NCBI RefSeq assembly: GCF_014297445.1
Contig: NZ_JACORU010000001.1
Span: 62,001-126,000, forward strand
Source: Ramlibacter albus
GTDB lineage: Bacteria; Pseudomonadota; Gammaproteobacteria; Burkholderiales; Burkholderiaceae_C
DNA: 64,000 bases
Direction of reading: 5' to 3'
A program made the translations under genes and the position numbers. This document shows positions 27,850 to 35,457 of this stretch, one piece after another (within the stretch, counting starts at the first letter, position 1; the number at the start of each line of letters is the position of its first letter). The notes beneath the pieces were generated by a model that searched no databases, was not told the DNA's origin, and worked only from the letters and a program-made list of their open reading frames with translations.

Positions 27850-29799
27850 TCACGAGGGATCGATCGGGCGGTTGCGGGGCGTCCGTGGCCGGCTTGTGAG
27901 TTTGTAGTCGCCGAGGTCCGCGTGGCGCGTCGACTTCCAGTAGTCGACCAGCCGCCAGGGCAGCACCGTGTAGACGCGCCCCTTTGAATTGCGGTAATAA
28001 GTCGACATGCCGGGGTGCGACCAGATCAGCGTCTCGTGCTCGGCGTCGAACCGCCGCATGAAATCGTCGAGCACTTCGGGGCGCAGGTCAAGCGCGTCGG
28101 CGCCCTGCGCTGCCAGCCGGGTGATGCACGACGTGATGTAACGGGCTTGGCACTCGGCCTGGAACGTGATGCTGCCGCCGTGCCCGAGAGAGGCCCCCGG
28201 ACCGACCATTCCGAACAGGTTCGGAAAGCCCGGCGTCGTCAAACCATGGTAGGCCTGCGGGTCGTCGGTGGCCCAGGCCTGCGCGAGCGTACGCCCGCCC
28301 AGACCCGTGACGTTCAGGCGCGCCGCCATCTGGCCCAGCCTGAAGCCGGTGGCAAGCACCAGGATATCCGCCTCGCGCCGGCGGCCGTCGGCGGTTTCCA
28401 CGCCGTTGGCCACGATGCGGCGGATCGGCTCTGTCACGAGTTCGACATTCGGCTTTTTCAGCGTTCGGTACCAGCCGTTGTCCAGCAGGATGCGCTTGCC
28501 GTAGGGCGGATAGCCCGGCAGGCACTTGGAAACCAGGTCGGGCCGGCCGGCGAGCTCCGACATGATGAAGTCCGTCATCTCGCGGCGGTGGCGGTCGTTC
28601 ACGGCATTCACCGCACGTTCCGGATGTGGCCAGTCGGGGTCGATCTTCAACGTCTTCAGCAGGCCGTCGCCGTAGCGCCAGAACATGCTGAATCGGAACC
28701 AGGCGGCGTAGTACGGCGCATGCCCGAGCAGCCACTGCGCCTCGGGTCCGATCGGGTCCGAGTAACCAGGGATGGGCCGCACCCACTGCGGCGAGCGCTG
28801 GTACACCGCAAACGACTTCACCCGGTCAGCGATCTCGGGCAGCAGCTGCATCACCGTCGCGCCCGTACCGATGACCGCGACACGCTGGCCGTCCACGGGC
28901 AGGCCCTCGGGCCACTTCGACGAATGGAAGCACACGCCGGTGAAGTCGCCCATTCCCTCGATGCGCGGCAGCGCCGGATCGCTCAGCTGGCCGATGGCAC
29001 TGACCAGGAAGCGCGAGCGGACCTCGGACTCGCCGTCAGGCCCCCGCAGCGCCGACACCCATTGCTGGGCCCGATCGTCCCAGCGCGAAGAGGTGAGTCG
29101 CGTCGATAAGCGCACGTACGGCCGCAGGCCGATCGAATCGGCCACCTGGTGCAAATAGGCCAGGATGTCCTCGCGCCGCGAGAAGTACTGCGGCCAGCGG
29201 TAGCGCGGACCGAACGAGAATGAATAAGCGTGGTTCGGCGTATCGACGCCGCAGCCGGGATAGCGGTTCACGTTCCATGTGCCGCCAATCCCGGCCGTCT
29301 TCTCGACGATCGTGAACGGGATGCCGAGTTCGATCAAACTCGCGCCCAGCGCGATGCCGCAGACCCCGGCACCGACGATCAGCACGTGGTCGTCGCGCCC
29401 CCCGGGGCGGCCGCCCACATCCTCCCAGCGCGCTCGCCGCGGGATCAGCGCCATCTCCTCCCGCGTCGACTGCGCGTACTCGGGCGGTACGTTCTCGCCC
29501 AGGCAGACGCTCATCATGCGCTGCATCAGTTCGTCGCCGGGGTCGTGGATGGCGGGCGGGTTGCCGCGCAGCAGGACGTCGACCGCGGCGTCGCGTATTT
29601 GCGCTTGAACGTCCGGCGAAAGCCCTGCCGCGGGATCGGGGATCAGGTTGATGTCACGGCGCGGCCGGAACGGCGGCTCGAGCCAGGCAAGGTCGCCGGT
29701 CATGTGCACCAGCACCATGAGCAGGACGCGCAGGTCGGCGGCGCGAACGGCCTGGGTGAGTTGGTGACGGTCCATCCGGGTCAGGCCCGCCTCGGTCAT
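27850..29799 (-). CDS. Baeyer-Villiger flavin monooxygenase with N-terminal extension (HAPMO-like)
   Basis: A 649-residue flavoprotein that would insert oxygen next to a ketone to form an ester or lactone using FAD, NADPH and O2. The first Rossmann motif is GAGVCG at 143-148; the Baeyer-Villiger fingerprint FxGxxxHxxxWP is present as FTGVCFHSSKWP at 286-297; a second nucleotide motif GTGATV begins at 311. The roughly 135-residue N-terminal extension matches the layout of 4-hydroxyacetophenone monooxygenase (about 640 residues). It lies 13 bases downstream of acetoacetyl-CoA synthetase in the same direction. Its ketone substrate is unknown; a ring or methyl ketone formed in the neighbouring pathways is possible. 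Confidence 0.88.
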   Translation of the reverse strand: MTEAGLTRMDRHQLTQAVRAADLRVLLMVLVHMTGDLAWLEPPFRPRRDINLIPDPAAGLSPDVQAQIRDAAVDVLLRGNPPAIHDPGDELMQRMMSVCLGENVPPEYAQSTREEMALIPRRARWEDVGGRPGGRDDHVLIVGAGVCGIALGASLIELGIPFTIVEKTAGIGGTWNVNRYPGCGVDTPNHAYSFSFGPRYRWPQYFSRREDILAYLHQVADSIGLRPYVRLSTRLTSSRWDDRAQQWVSALRGPDGESEVRSRFLVSAIGQLSDPALPRIEGMGDFTGVCFHSSKWPEGLPVDGQRVAVIGTGATVMQLLPEIADRVKSFAVYQRSPQWVRPIPGYSDPIGPEAQWLLGHAPYYAAWFRFSMFWRYGDGLLKTLKIDPDWPHPERAVNAVNDRHRREMTDFIMSELAGRPDLVSKCLPGYPPYGKRILLDNGWYRTLKKPNVELVTEPIRRIVANGVETADGRRREADILVLATGFRLGQMAARLNVTGLGGRTLAQAWATDDPQAYHGLTTPGFPNLFGMVGPGASLGHGGSITFQAECQARYITSCITRLAAQGADALDLRPEVLDDFMRRFDAEHETLIWSHPGMSTYYRNSKGRVYTVLPWRLVDYWKSTRHADLGDYKLTSRPRTPRNRPIDPS

Positions 29800-29812
29800 G
29801 CGAAGCCCAATC

Positions 29813-31798
29813 TCAGATGGTGGCGGCGGTGCGCCGCCGCGCGAAGTCGATGAACCAGTCCAGGCTCGCCGGGTTGGCCATCGCGTCGCGGTTGGCCACC
29901 TTCTCGGCCGGCTGGCCCAGCAGCAACTTCTTCACGGGAATCTCGAGCTTCTTGCCAGTGAGCGTGCGAGGGATCTCGGGCACCACGATCACCTCATTGG
30001 GGACGTGGCGGGCGGAAAGAGATTCGCGGACGGCCGCCGTGATGCGGCCGGCGAGCGCCGCGTCGAGTTCGGCGCCGGCGCGCAGCACGACGAACAGCGG
30101 CATCCAGCTCTCGCGCCCGAGAAATTCGAGGTCCACGACCAGGCTGTCCAACACCTCGGGCATCGCCTCGATCACGCTGTACAGCTCGCTCGTGCCCATG
30201 CGCACGCCGTGGCGGTTGATCGTCGCGTCGCTACGGCCGTAAATGACGGCGCCGCCGCGCGGCGTGATGCGCAGCCAGTCGCCGTGCCGCCAGACACCGG
30301 GATAGACATCGAAATAGCTGTCATGCAGGCGCTTGCCGCCAGGGTCGTTCCACAGGTACAGCGGCATCGACGGGATCGGCTGGACGCACACGAGCTCGCC
30401 CACCTCGTCGACCAGCGCATTGCCGGCATCGTCCCAGGCCTGCACGTCGGCGCCCAGGCAGCGCGCCTGCATCTCGCCCACCACGACGGGCAGCGTCGGC
30501 ACGCCACCGACGAAGGCGCCGGCAAAGTCGGTGCCGCCCGACATCGGCGCGAGCCAGACGTCGCGGCGCACCTTGTCATAGACCCAGCGGTAACTTTCGG
30601 GCGACAGCGGCGAGCCGGTGGACCCAACGGTGCGCAGGCTGCCGAGCGCTGCGACATTGCGCGGCTCGATGCCGTTCTTCTCGCACAGCGAGAAGAAGGC
30701 CGCGCCCGCGCCGAAGAAGTCGAGGTTCATGCGGCCGCAGAAGCTCCAGAGCGTGGAGTAGTCCGGCCACGCCGGGTTGCCGTCGTAGGTGCACATCACC
30801 GCGCCGACCAGCAGCGCTGCGACGTTCAGGTTCCACATCACCCAGCCTGTCGTCGTGTACCAGTGAAAGCGGTCGCCCTCGTGCACGTCGTTGTGCAACG
30901 CCAACGTCTTGACATGCTCGATCAGGATGCCGCCGTGTCCATGCACGATGGGTTTGGGCAGCCCGGTGGTGCCCGACGAATAGACGATCCACAGCGGGTG
31001 GTCGAACGGCAGCGCCTCGATCTCGATCGGCGCCGGCTCACGCAGCACGTCGCTCCAGAGTGTGCCGCCCGGCAATCCCGCCGGCAGGGCGGTGCGGTCG
31101 AGGTAAGGGACCAGCACCACGCGCTCGACGCTGGGCAGTTGACCGAGCATCTCGGCCAGCACGGCGCGCCGGTCGTGCGCCTTGCCGCCCCAGCGGTAGC
31201 CGTCCACCGCGATGAGGACCTTCGGCTCGATCTGCCGGAAGCGGTCAGCCACTGCGGCGGCGCCCATCTCCGGCGAGCACAGCGACCACACGGCTCCGAT
31301 GCTGGCTGCCGCGAGGAACGCGGTGACGGTCGGCGGGATGTTGGGCAGCCAGGCCACTACGCGGTCCCCCGGCTTCACGCCCTGGCACCGCAGCCATGCA
31401 GATAGCGCGCCGACCTCGGCCTGCAAGCGCCCCCACGACACTTCGTCGCGTTCGTCGGCCTCGTTGCGGAACACGATGGCCGGGCGCTTCGAGCTGGCAT
31501 TGCGGAAGATCTGGCGCACGTAGTTCGTGCGCGTGTTCGGGAACCAGCGCGCGCCGGGCATGCGCCGCTCGGGCAGCACCGGGGTGCACTCGCCGTCCAG
31601 CGGCAATTCGAAGTACTGGACCAGCGCCAGCCAGAAACCTTCAGGGTCGTCGACCGACCAGCGCCACAGCGCGTGGTAGTCAGCCAGCGCAAGGCCGGAG
31701 CGCTGGTTCAGCCAGGCGATGAAAGCGGTCAGGCGTGCGCCCCGGATTCGCTCGGCTTCCGGGCGCCAGATGACTTCTGCTGAAGAATCGGTGTTCAT
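29813..31798 (-). CDS. Acetoacetyl-CoA synthetase
   Basis: A 661-residue AMP-forming ligase of the acetoacetate-CoA ligase family, the expected length. N-terminal VIWRPEAERIRGARLTAF and YHALWRWSVDDPEGFW are typical, as are ARWFPNTRTNYV, the P-loop YSSGTTGLPKP and C-terminal RTLTGKKLEIPVKKLLLG. It activates free acetoacetate (or a related 3-oxoacid) in the cytosol for thiolytic cleavage to two acetyl-CoA. Carboxylase-based pathways such as Liu and Atu end in acetoacetate, so this fits as a downstream step. Confidence 0.93.
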   Translation of the reverse strand: MNTDSSAEVIWRPEAERIRGARLTAFIAWLNQRSGLALADYHALWRWSVDDPEGFWLALVQYFELPLDGECTPVLPERRMPGARWFPNTRTNYVRQIFRNASSKRPAIVFRNEADERDEVSWGRLQAEVGALSAWLRCQGVKPGDRVVAWLPNIPPTVTAFLAAASIGAVWSLCSPEMGAAAVADRFRQIEPKVLIAVDGYRWGGKAHDRRAVLAEMLGQLPSVERVVLVPYLDRTALPAGLPGGTLWSDVLREPAPIEIEALPFDHPLWIVYSSGTTGLPKPIVHGHGGILIEHVKTLALHNDVHEGDRFHWYTTTGWVMWNLNVAALLVGAVMCTYDGNPAWPDYSTLWSFCGRMNLDFFGAGAAFFSLCEKNGIEPRNVAALGSLRTVGSTGSPLSPESYRWVYDKVRRDVWLAPMSGGTDFAGAFVGGVPTLPVVVGEMQARCLGADVQAWDDAGNALVDEVGELVCVQPIPSMPLYLWNDPGGKRLHDSYFDVYPGVWRHGDWLRITPRGGAVIYGRSDATINRHGVRMGTSELYSVIEAMPEVLDSLVVDLEFLGRESWMPLFVVLRAGAELDAALAGRITAAVRESLSARHVPNEVIVVPEIPRTLTGKKLEIPVKKLLLGQPAEKVANRDAMANPASLDWFIDFARRRTAATI

Positions 31799-31917
31799 CG
31801 CTGTGTTCTATCGAAATCTCCGATCGCGCACGATTCGAGCGCCCGGCCGGCCCCGGGCAGTTATCCGTGGAAAGATTGGGGTTGTCGCTGATCGACTGGA
31901 TTCGCGGAGTTTGCAGG

Positions 31918-32700
31918 TCATCGAAACGCCGAGAAATCCGGCTTGCGCTTTTCCAGGAAGGCATTCGCGCCCTCCTGCTGCTCGCCGGTCTCGAAATAAT
32001 TGGGCGCCATCTCCTTGATCAGGTCGTTCATGTCGCGCCCCATGATCGGCTGCATGTGATGATAGAAGGAGCGCTTGACGATGCGCAGGCACGTCGGGCT
32101 CAGGGCGAGCAGCTCGTCGGCATACTTGCGCACTTCCTCATCGAGCTTCTCCTTCGGCACAACGGAATTGACGAGCCCCCACTCCAGCGCCTGCTGGGCC
32201 GTGTAGCGCCGGCACAGCATCCACAGCTCCCTCGCCCGCTTGTGACCCAGCACGTTGGCCGCATGCGAAACGATATAGCCACCTGCGGGCGAGCCGACCC
32301 GCGGGCCGTTCTGCCCGAAGATGGAATGGTCCGCCGCGATCGTGAAATCGCAGAAGTATGCGATGTGGTGACCCGCTCCGATGGCGTACCCGCTGACGCG
32401 TGCGATGACCGGCTTGGGGCATTCCACGATCAGGCGGTTGAACTTGAAATCCAGGTCCTGCAGGCCGCTCTTGCCCCCGCTGCCCTTTTCCCAGTTGACG
32501 TCGCCGCCGACACAGAATGCGCGGTCCCCCGTTCCCGCGAGCACGATAACGCCCACCTTGGTGTCGGCCGCAGCCTGCGCAAGCAGCCGTTCCATCTCCA
32601 CGATGTTGTCGCCCGTGAAGGCGTTGAGCTGCTTGGGCCGATTGATTGTCAGCGTGGCAACGAAATCCTCGACATCGAGGAAGACTTCCTTGTCGGACAT
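31918..32700 (-). CDS. Crotonase of the MenB/BadI subgroup (possible ring-cleaving beta-ketoacyl-CoA hydrolase)
   Basis: A 260-residue crotonase that differs from the others here. From ATG 32700 it has LAGTGDRAFCVGGD, CPKPVIARVSGYAIGAGHH, FCDFTIAADHSIFGQNGP and GSPAGGYIVSH, followed by GHKRARELWMLCRRYTAQQA. These blocks match dihydroxynaphthoyl-CoA synthase (MenB) and 2-ketocyclohexanecarboxyl-CoA hydrolase (BadI), including IFGQ-GP-VGS. MenB itself is unlikely because no other men gene is present and many betaproteobacteria use ubiquinone. A BadI-like ring opening would suit an alicyclic intermediate. It is the second gene after a Bug binding protein, divergent from an IclR regulator. Confidence 0.82.
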   Translation of the reverse strand: MSDKEVFLDVEDFVATLTINRPKQLNAFTGDNIVEMERLLAQAAADTKVGVIVLAGTGDRAFCVGGDVNWEKGSGGKSGLQDLDFKFNRLIVECPKPVIARVSGYAIGAGHHIAYFCDFTIAADHSIFGQNGPRVGSPAGGYIVSHAANVLGHKRARELWMLCRRYTAQQALEWGLVNSVVPKEKLDEEVRKYADELLALSPTCLRIVKRSFYHHMQPIMGRDMNDLIKEMAPNYFETGEQQEGANAFLEKRKPDFSAFR

Positions 32701-32732
32701 GCTCGCGTATCTCCTTGGCGGTAGATGAAGGG

Positions 32733-33710
32733 TCAGTTGACCTTGATGTTGGCGTCTCGGACCACTTTGCCCAGCCGCGCCATCTCGGAACGGATGTGCG
32801 CCGCGAATTCCTCGGGCGTCGACGTCGTGATTTCCGCGCCGAACGCAGCCATCCTTTCGCGCGTCTCGGGCAGCGCCATGACCTCGATCACCGCCGTGTG
32901 CAGGCGCTCGATGATCGGCCGCGGGGTGCCTGCGGGCGCCAGAAGCCCGACCCATGCCGTCGACTGGAACCCGGGATAACCGGACTCGGCCACCGTCGGA
33001 AGGTCCGGCAGGACCGAAAGGCGTCGGGGACTCGTGGTTGCCAAGGCTTTCAGCTTTCCGGCTTTGACATGAGCGGTCGATGAAGACACGCTGTCCACGA
33101 GAACGGGGACTTGGCCACCGATGACGTCCGCGACAGCTGGCGCGCTGCCCCTGTAAGGGATGTGCTGGAGATCGACGCCTGCGGCGGCCTTGAAGAGCTC
33201 GGCCGCCAGGTGGGTGGATGTCCCGTTGCCGGACGAGGCGTAGCTCAACTTGCCCGGTTGCGCCTTCGCCAGCGCGACCAGGTCGGCAAGGTTGCCGGCC
33301 TGGACCGACGGGTGCACCGAGATGATGTTCGGCACCATCGCGAGCAGTGTGATGGGTGCGAAGTCCGCGACGGGGTCGTAGGCGAGCTTCCCGAACAGTG
33401 CATGGTTCGCGCCGTGCGTGGCGTTGAAGCCGATGAACAGCGTGTAGCCATCGGGCGCGGACCGAGCGGCTGCTTCCGCGCCGATATTGCCGCCCGCGCC
33501 CCCCTTGTTCTCGATCACGATCTGCTGGCCGAGGCGATCGCCCAGACGAAGCGATAACGCACGCGCCACGTTGTCGAGCACGCCGGCTGGCGTGGACGGA
33601 ACGATGATGCGGATCGATCTTTCAGGGTACCGCGGCTGTGCCATGCCCGCGGCCGCGCTGAATGCGACCCATGCGGCAATCAGATATCGCGGCAGGAAAC
33701 GAGTGTTCAT
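32733..33710 (-). CDS. Bug/TctC-family periplasmic binding protein
   Basis: A 325-residue tripartite tricarboxylate transporter-type receptor. The start is ATG 33710 (MNTRFLPRYL); a signal peptide of about 24 residues ends near AAAGMAQ. The mature part has the family blocks PERSIRIIVPSTPAGVLDN, GGNIGAEAAARS-DGYTL and QHIPYRGSAPAVADVIGGQV. Bug proteins bind carboxylates in the periplasm, and many are orphan sensors. No TctA/TctB membrane genes are in the window. It faces the IclR gene and probably shares its ligand class. Confidence 0.9.
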   Translation of the reverse strand: MNTRFLPRYLIAAWVAFSAAAGMAQPRYPERSIRIIVPSTPAGVLDNVARALSLRLGDRLGQQIVIENKGGAGGNIGAEAAARSAPDGYTLFIGFNATHGANHALFGKLAYDPVADFAPITLLAMVPNIISVHPSVQAGNLADLVALAKAQPGKLSYASSGNGTSTHLAAELFKAAAGVDLQHIPYRGSAPAVADVIGGQVPVLVDSVSSSTAHVKAGKLKALATTSPRRLSVLPDLPTVAESGYPGFQSTAWVGLLAPAGTPRPIIERLHTAVIEVMALPETRERMAAFGAEITTSTPEEFAAHIRSEMARLGKVVRDANIKVN

Positions 33711-33736
33711 CGGTTGCGCTCCTCGAGTCTCCAAGT

Positions 33737-33750
33737 CTAACAAACGTTAG
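33737..33750. promoter_or_regulatory. Palindromic operator-like site, related to the 21-bp element
   Basis: CTAAC-AAAC-GTTAG is a perfect 5-bp inverted repeat upstream of the Bug gene. Read on the reverse strand it gives CCTAACGTTTG, one base different from the core CCTAACGCTTG of the elements at 9378 and 12550. A further CCTAACG lies at 33779-33785. On the reverse strand TAGACT immediately follows the palindrome, as it does beside copy 1, and could be the -10 box of the Bug gene. Confidence 0.45.
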
Positions 33751-33813
33751 GTTGTAATGATCCGGGTTATCCCCAATGCCTAACGGCGGTGATCAACCTA
33801 AGTTATCCGTATA

Positions 33814-33829
33814 CCGAACGTCCGTTCGG
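33814..33829. promoter_or_regulatory. Perfect inverted repeat before the IclR gene (likely autoregulatory operator)
   Basis: CCGAACG-TC-CGTTCGG is a perfect 7-bp inverted repeat 24 bases upstream of the IclR start codon at 33854. IclR-family repressors commonly bind such short-spaced palindromes in the divergent intergenic region they control. It therefore probably governs both the regulator operon and the Bug/BadI-like pair. Confidence 0.6.
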
Positions 33830-33853
33830 ATATCAGAACAGCAGGAGACAAGC

Positions 33854-34669
33854 TTGCAGTCACTCGCCGCCGGCGCGATCGCTGGACATGAGACGCTTCG
33901 CCTCGATGCGGCGCCGATGTCGCTGGCACGCGTGCTTGGACTCTTGCGGCTGATGGCGGCTGAACCTGCGGGAGTCTCCCTGTCAAGCCTGCACCAGAAA
34001 CTGGGGGCACCCAAGACCAGCGTGCACGCGCTCCTGCGCGGCCTCGTCGAAGAGGGGTACGCGCAGCGTGACGGGGCGACGTACAGGCTCGGTCCGCAAT
34101 CGTTCGTGCTTGGCGCCGCGCTCGTCTCGGCTCGCTCGCTGGCGGCCATCGCCTTGCCCTTCCTGGAGCATGCGCGGGCGCGATCGGGAGAGACCGTCGT
34201 CCTGGCAGTGATCGAGCGGCACGCCAAGCAACTGACATACGTGGAAGTCGTGGAAAGCGAAAAACTCGTGCGTTATTCCGTGCCTGTCGGGACGACTCGC
34301 CCCTTGTACGCCACTTCCGCGGGACGAGTCCTGCTCGCGTACCAGGACCCCGCATGGCTGGACGAGTACCTGAGCACCGTCGATTTGCGCCCACTCACCC
34401 CGAAGACGCTGAAGGACCGCGCGAAGCTGGCCCAGGCCATCGAGCGCGCACGGGCGCTGGGCCATGCGTCGACGCTCGGCGAAGTCACAAAGGACGTCGC
34501 TGGATTCGCGGCGCCCGTTTTCGACCATGAAGGCCGGGTCGACGCCGCCATCATCGTCGCCGCACCGCTCGATCGCGGCCGTGCAGCGGCCGACCGCCTT
34601 ACCGCGGCAGCCTGCGAGGCCGCCGCGTCCTTGTCCGAAGCGCTGGGCTACATCCCGCGCCAACCGTAG
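33854..34669 (+). CDS. IclR-family transcriptional regulator
   Basis: A 271-residue regulator. I chose TTG 33854 because AGGAG (33843-33847) lies seven bases before it; codons farther upstream cover the operator palindrome. The winged helix-turn-helix spans roughly residues 20-80 (LARVLGLLRLMAAE; GAPKTSVHALLRGLVEEGY). The C-terminal ligand domain follows with VGTTRPLYATSAGRVLLAY. IclR proteins usually sense a pathway acid or CoA ester. It is divergent from the Bug gene and leads the operon of crotonase, MmgE/PrpD, dehydrogenase and Nudix genes, which it likely regulates. Confidence 0.92.
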   Translation: MQSLAAGAIAGHETLRLDAAPMSLARVLGLLRLMAAEPAGVSLSSLHQKLGAPKTSVHALLRGLVEEGYAQRDGATYRLGPQSFVLGAALVSARSLAAIALPFLEHARARSGETVVLAVIERHAKQLTYVEVVESEKLVRYSVPVGTTRPLYATSAGRVLLAYQDPAWLDEYLSTVDLRPLTPKTLKDRAKLAQAIERARALGHASTLGEVTKDVAGFAAPVFDHEGRVDAAIIVAAPLDRGRAAADRLTAAACEAAASLSEALGYIPRQP

Positions 34670-34694
34670 AGCCACAGGCACCCCGACGCACAGC

Positions 34695-35456
34695 ATGAGC
34701 AACGAACTCCTTTACGAAGTCGCTGACGGCATCGCCGTCATAACCATCAACCGCCCCGAGCGCAAGAACGCGATCAACCGCGCCGTGCGCGAAGCGATGT
34801 ACGAGGTCTGGCCCCGTTTCGAGGCCGACGAATCCGCACAAATCGCTATCCTCACGGGAGCCGGCGAAACCTTCTGCGCGGGCATGGACCTGGTCGAGGC
34901 CGCCGACACGGCGCTGCGGATTCCGCCGCGCAACTTCATGCCGGTCCTCGGCGAAACGATCGAGGTGACCAAGCCGGTGATCGCGGCCGTGCAGGGTTAT
35001 GCGTTCGCGGGAGGGTGGCTCCTGGCACAGATGTGCGACTTGTGCGTGGCGGACGAAACCGCCAGGTTCGCCATCACGGAGGGCCGGTTCGGCCGCGGCA
35101 TGCCGTGGGCCGCGCCCCTGATCCACATGCTGCCGCAACGCATCGTCATGGAAGTTGCCATGACGTGCGAACCGCTTTCAGCGCAGCGCGGCTACGAGCT
35201 GGGGTTCGTCAACAAGGTCACGCCACCGGGTGGCGCGCTCGCGGGCGCCAGGGAACTGGCGGGACGCATCCTGGTCAACGCCCCCCTGACCGTGCGAGGG
35301 GCCAAGGAAATGGTTCGGATGGCCACCGAAATGGGACGTACGGCGGCTCTGCGCGCTTCCTGGCGCGCGTTCGATGCGATCTACCTCAGCGAAGACGCTC
35401 TCGAAGGCCCGCGCGCCTTCCGCGAGAAGCGCAAACCTCAATGGAAAGGACGTTGA
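34695..35456 (+). CDS. Enoyl-CoA hydratase/isomerase family protein lacking one catalytic Glu
   Basis: A 253-residue crotonase starting at ATG 34695 (MSNELLYEVADGIAV). The first oxyanion motif is FCAGMDLV. In the second, AFAGGWLLAQMCD, the usual GGCEL Glu is replaced by Leu; the later Glu remains in ITEGRFGRGMP. One-glutamate crotonases are often isomerases or act on unusual substrates. It follows the IclR gene by 25 bases and precedes MmgE/PrpD by one base. Confidence 0.87.
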   Translation: MSNELLYEVADGIAVITINRPERKNAINRAVREAMYEVWPRFEADESAQIAILTGAGETFCAGMDLVEAADTALRIPPRNFMPVLGETIEVTKPVIAAVQGYAFAGGWLLAQMCDLCVADETARFAITEGRFGRGMPWAAPLIHMLPQRIVMEVAMTCEPLSAQRGYELGFVNKVTPPGGALAGARELAGRILVNAPLTVRGAKEMVRMATEMGRTAALRASWRAFDAIYLSEDALEGPRAFREKRKPQWKGR

Positions 35457-35457
35457 C

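Noticed and set aside
31918-32700. True MenB (menaquinone synthesis)
   Set aside because: No other men gene is in the window, and the genomic context is CoA-ester catabolism beside a Bug protein and IclR regulator.
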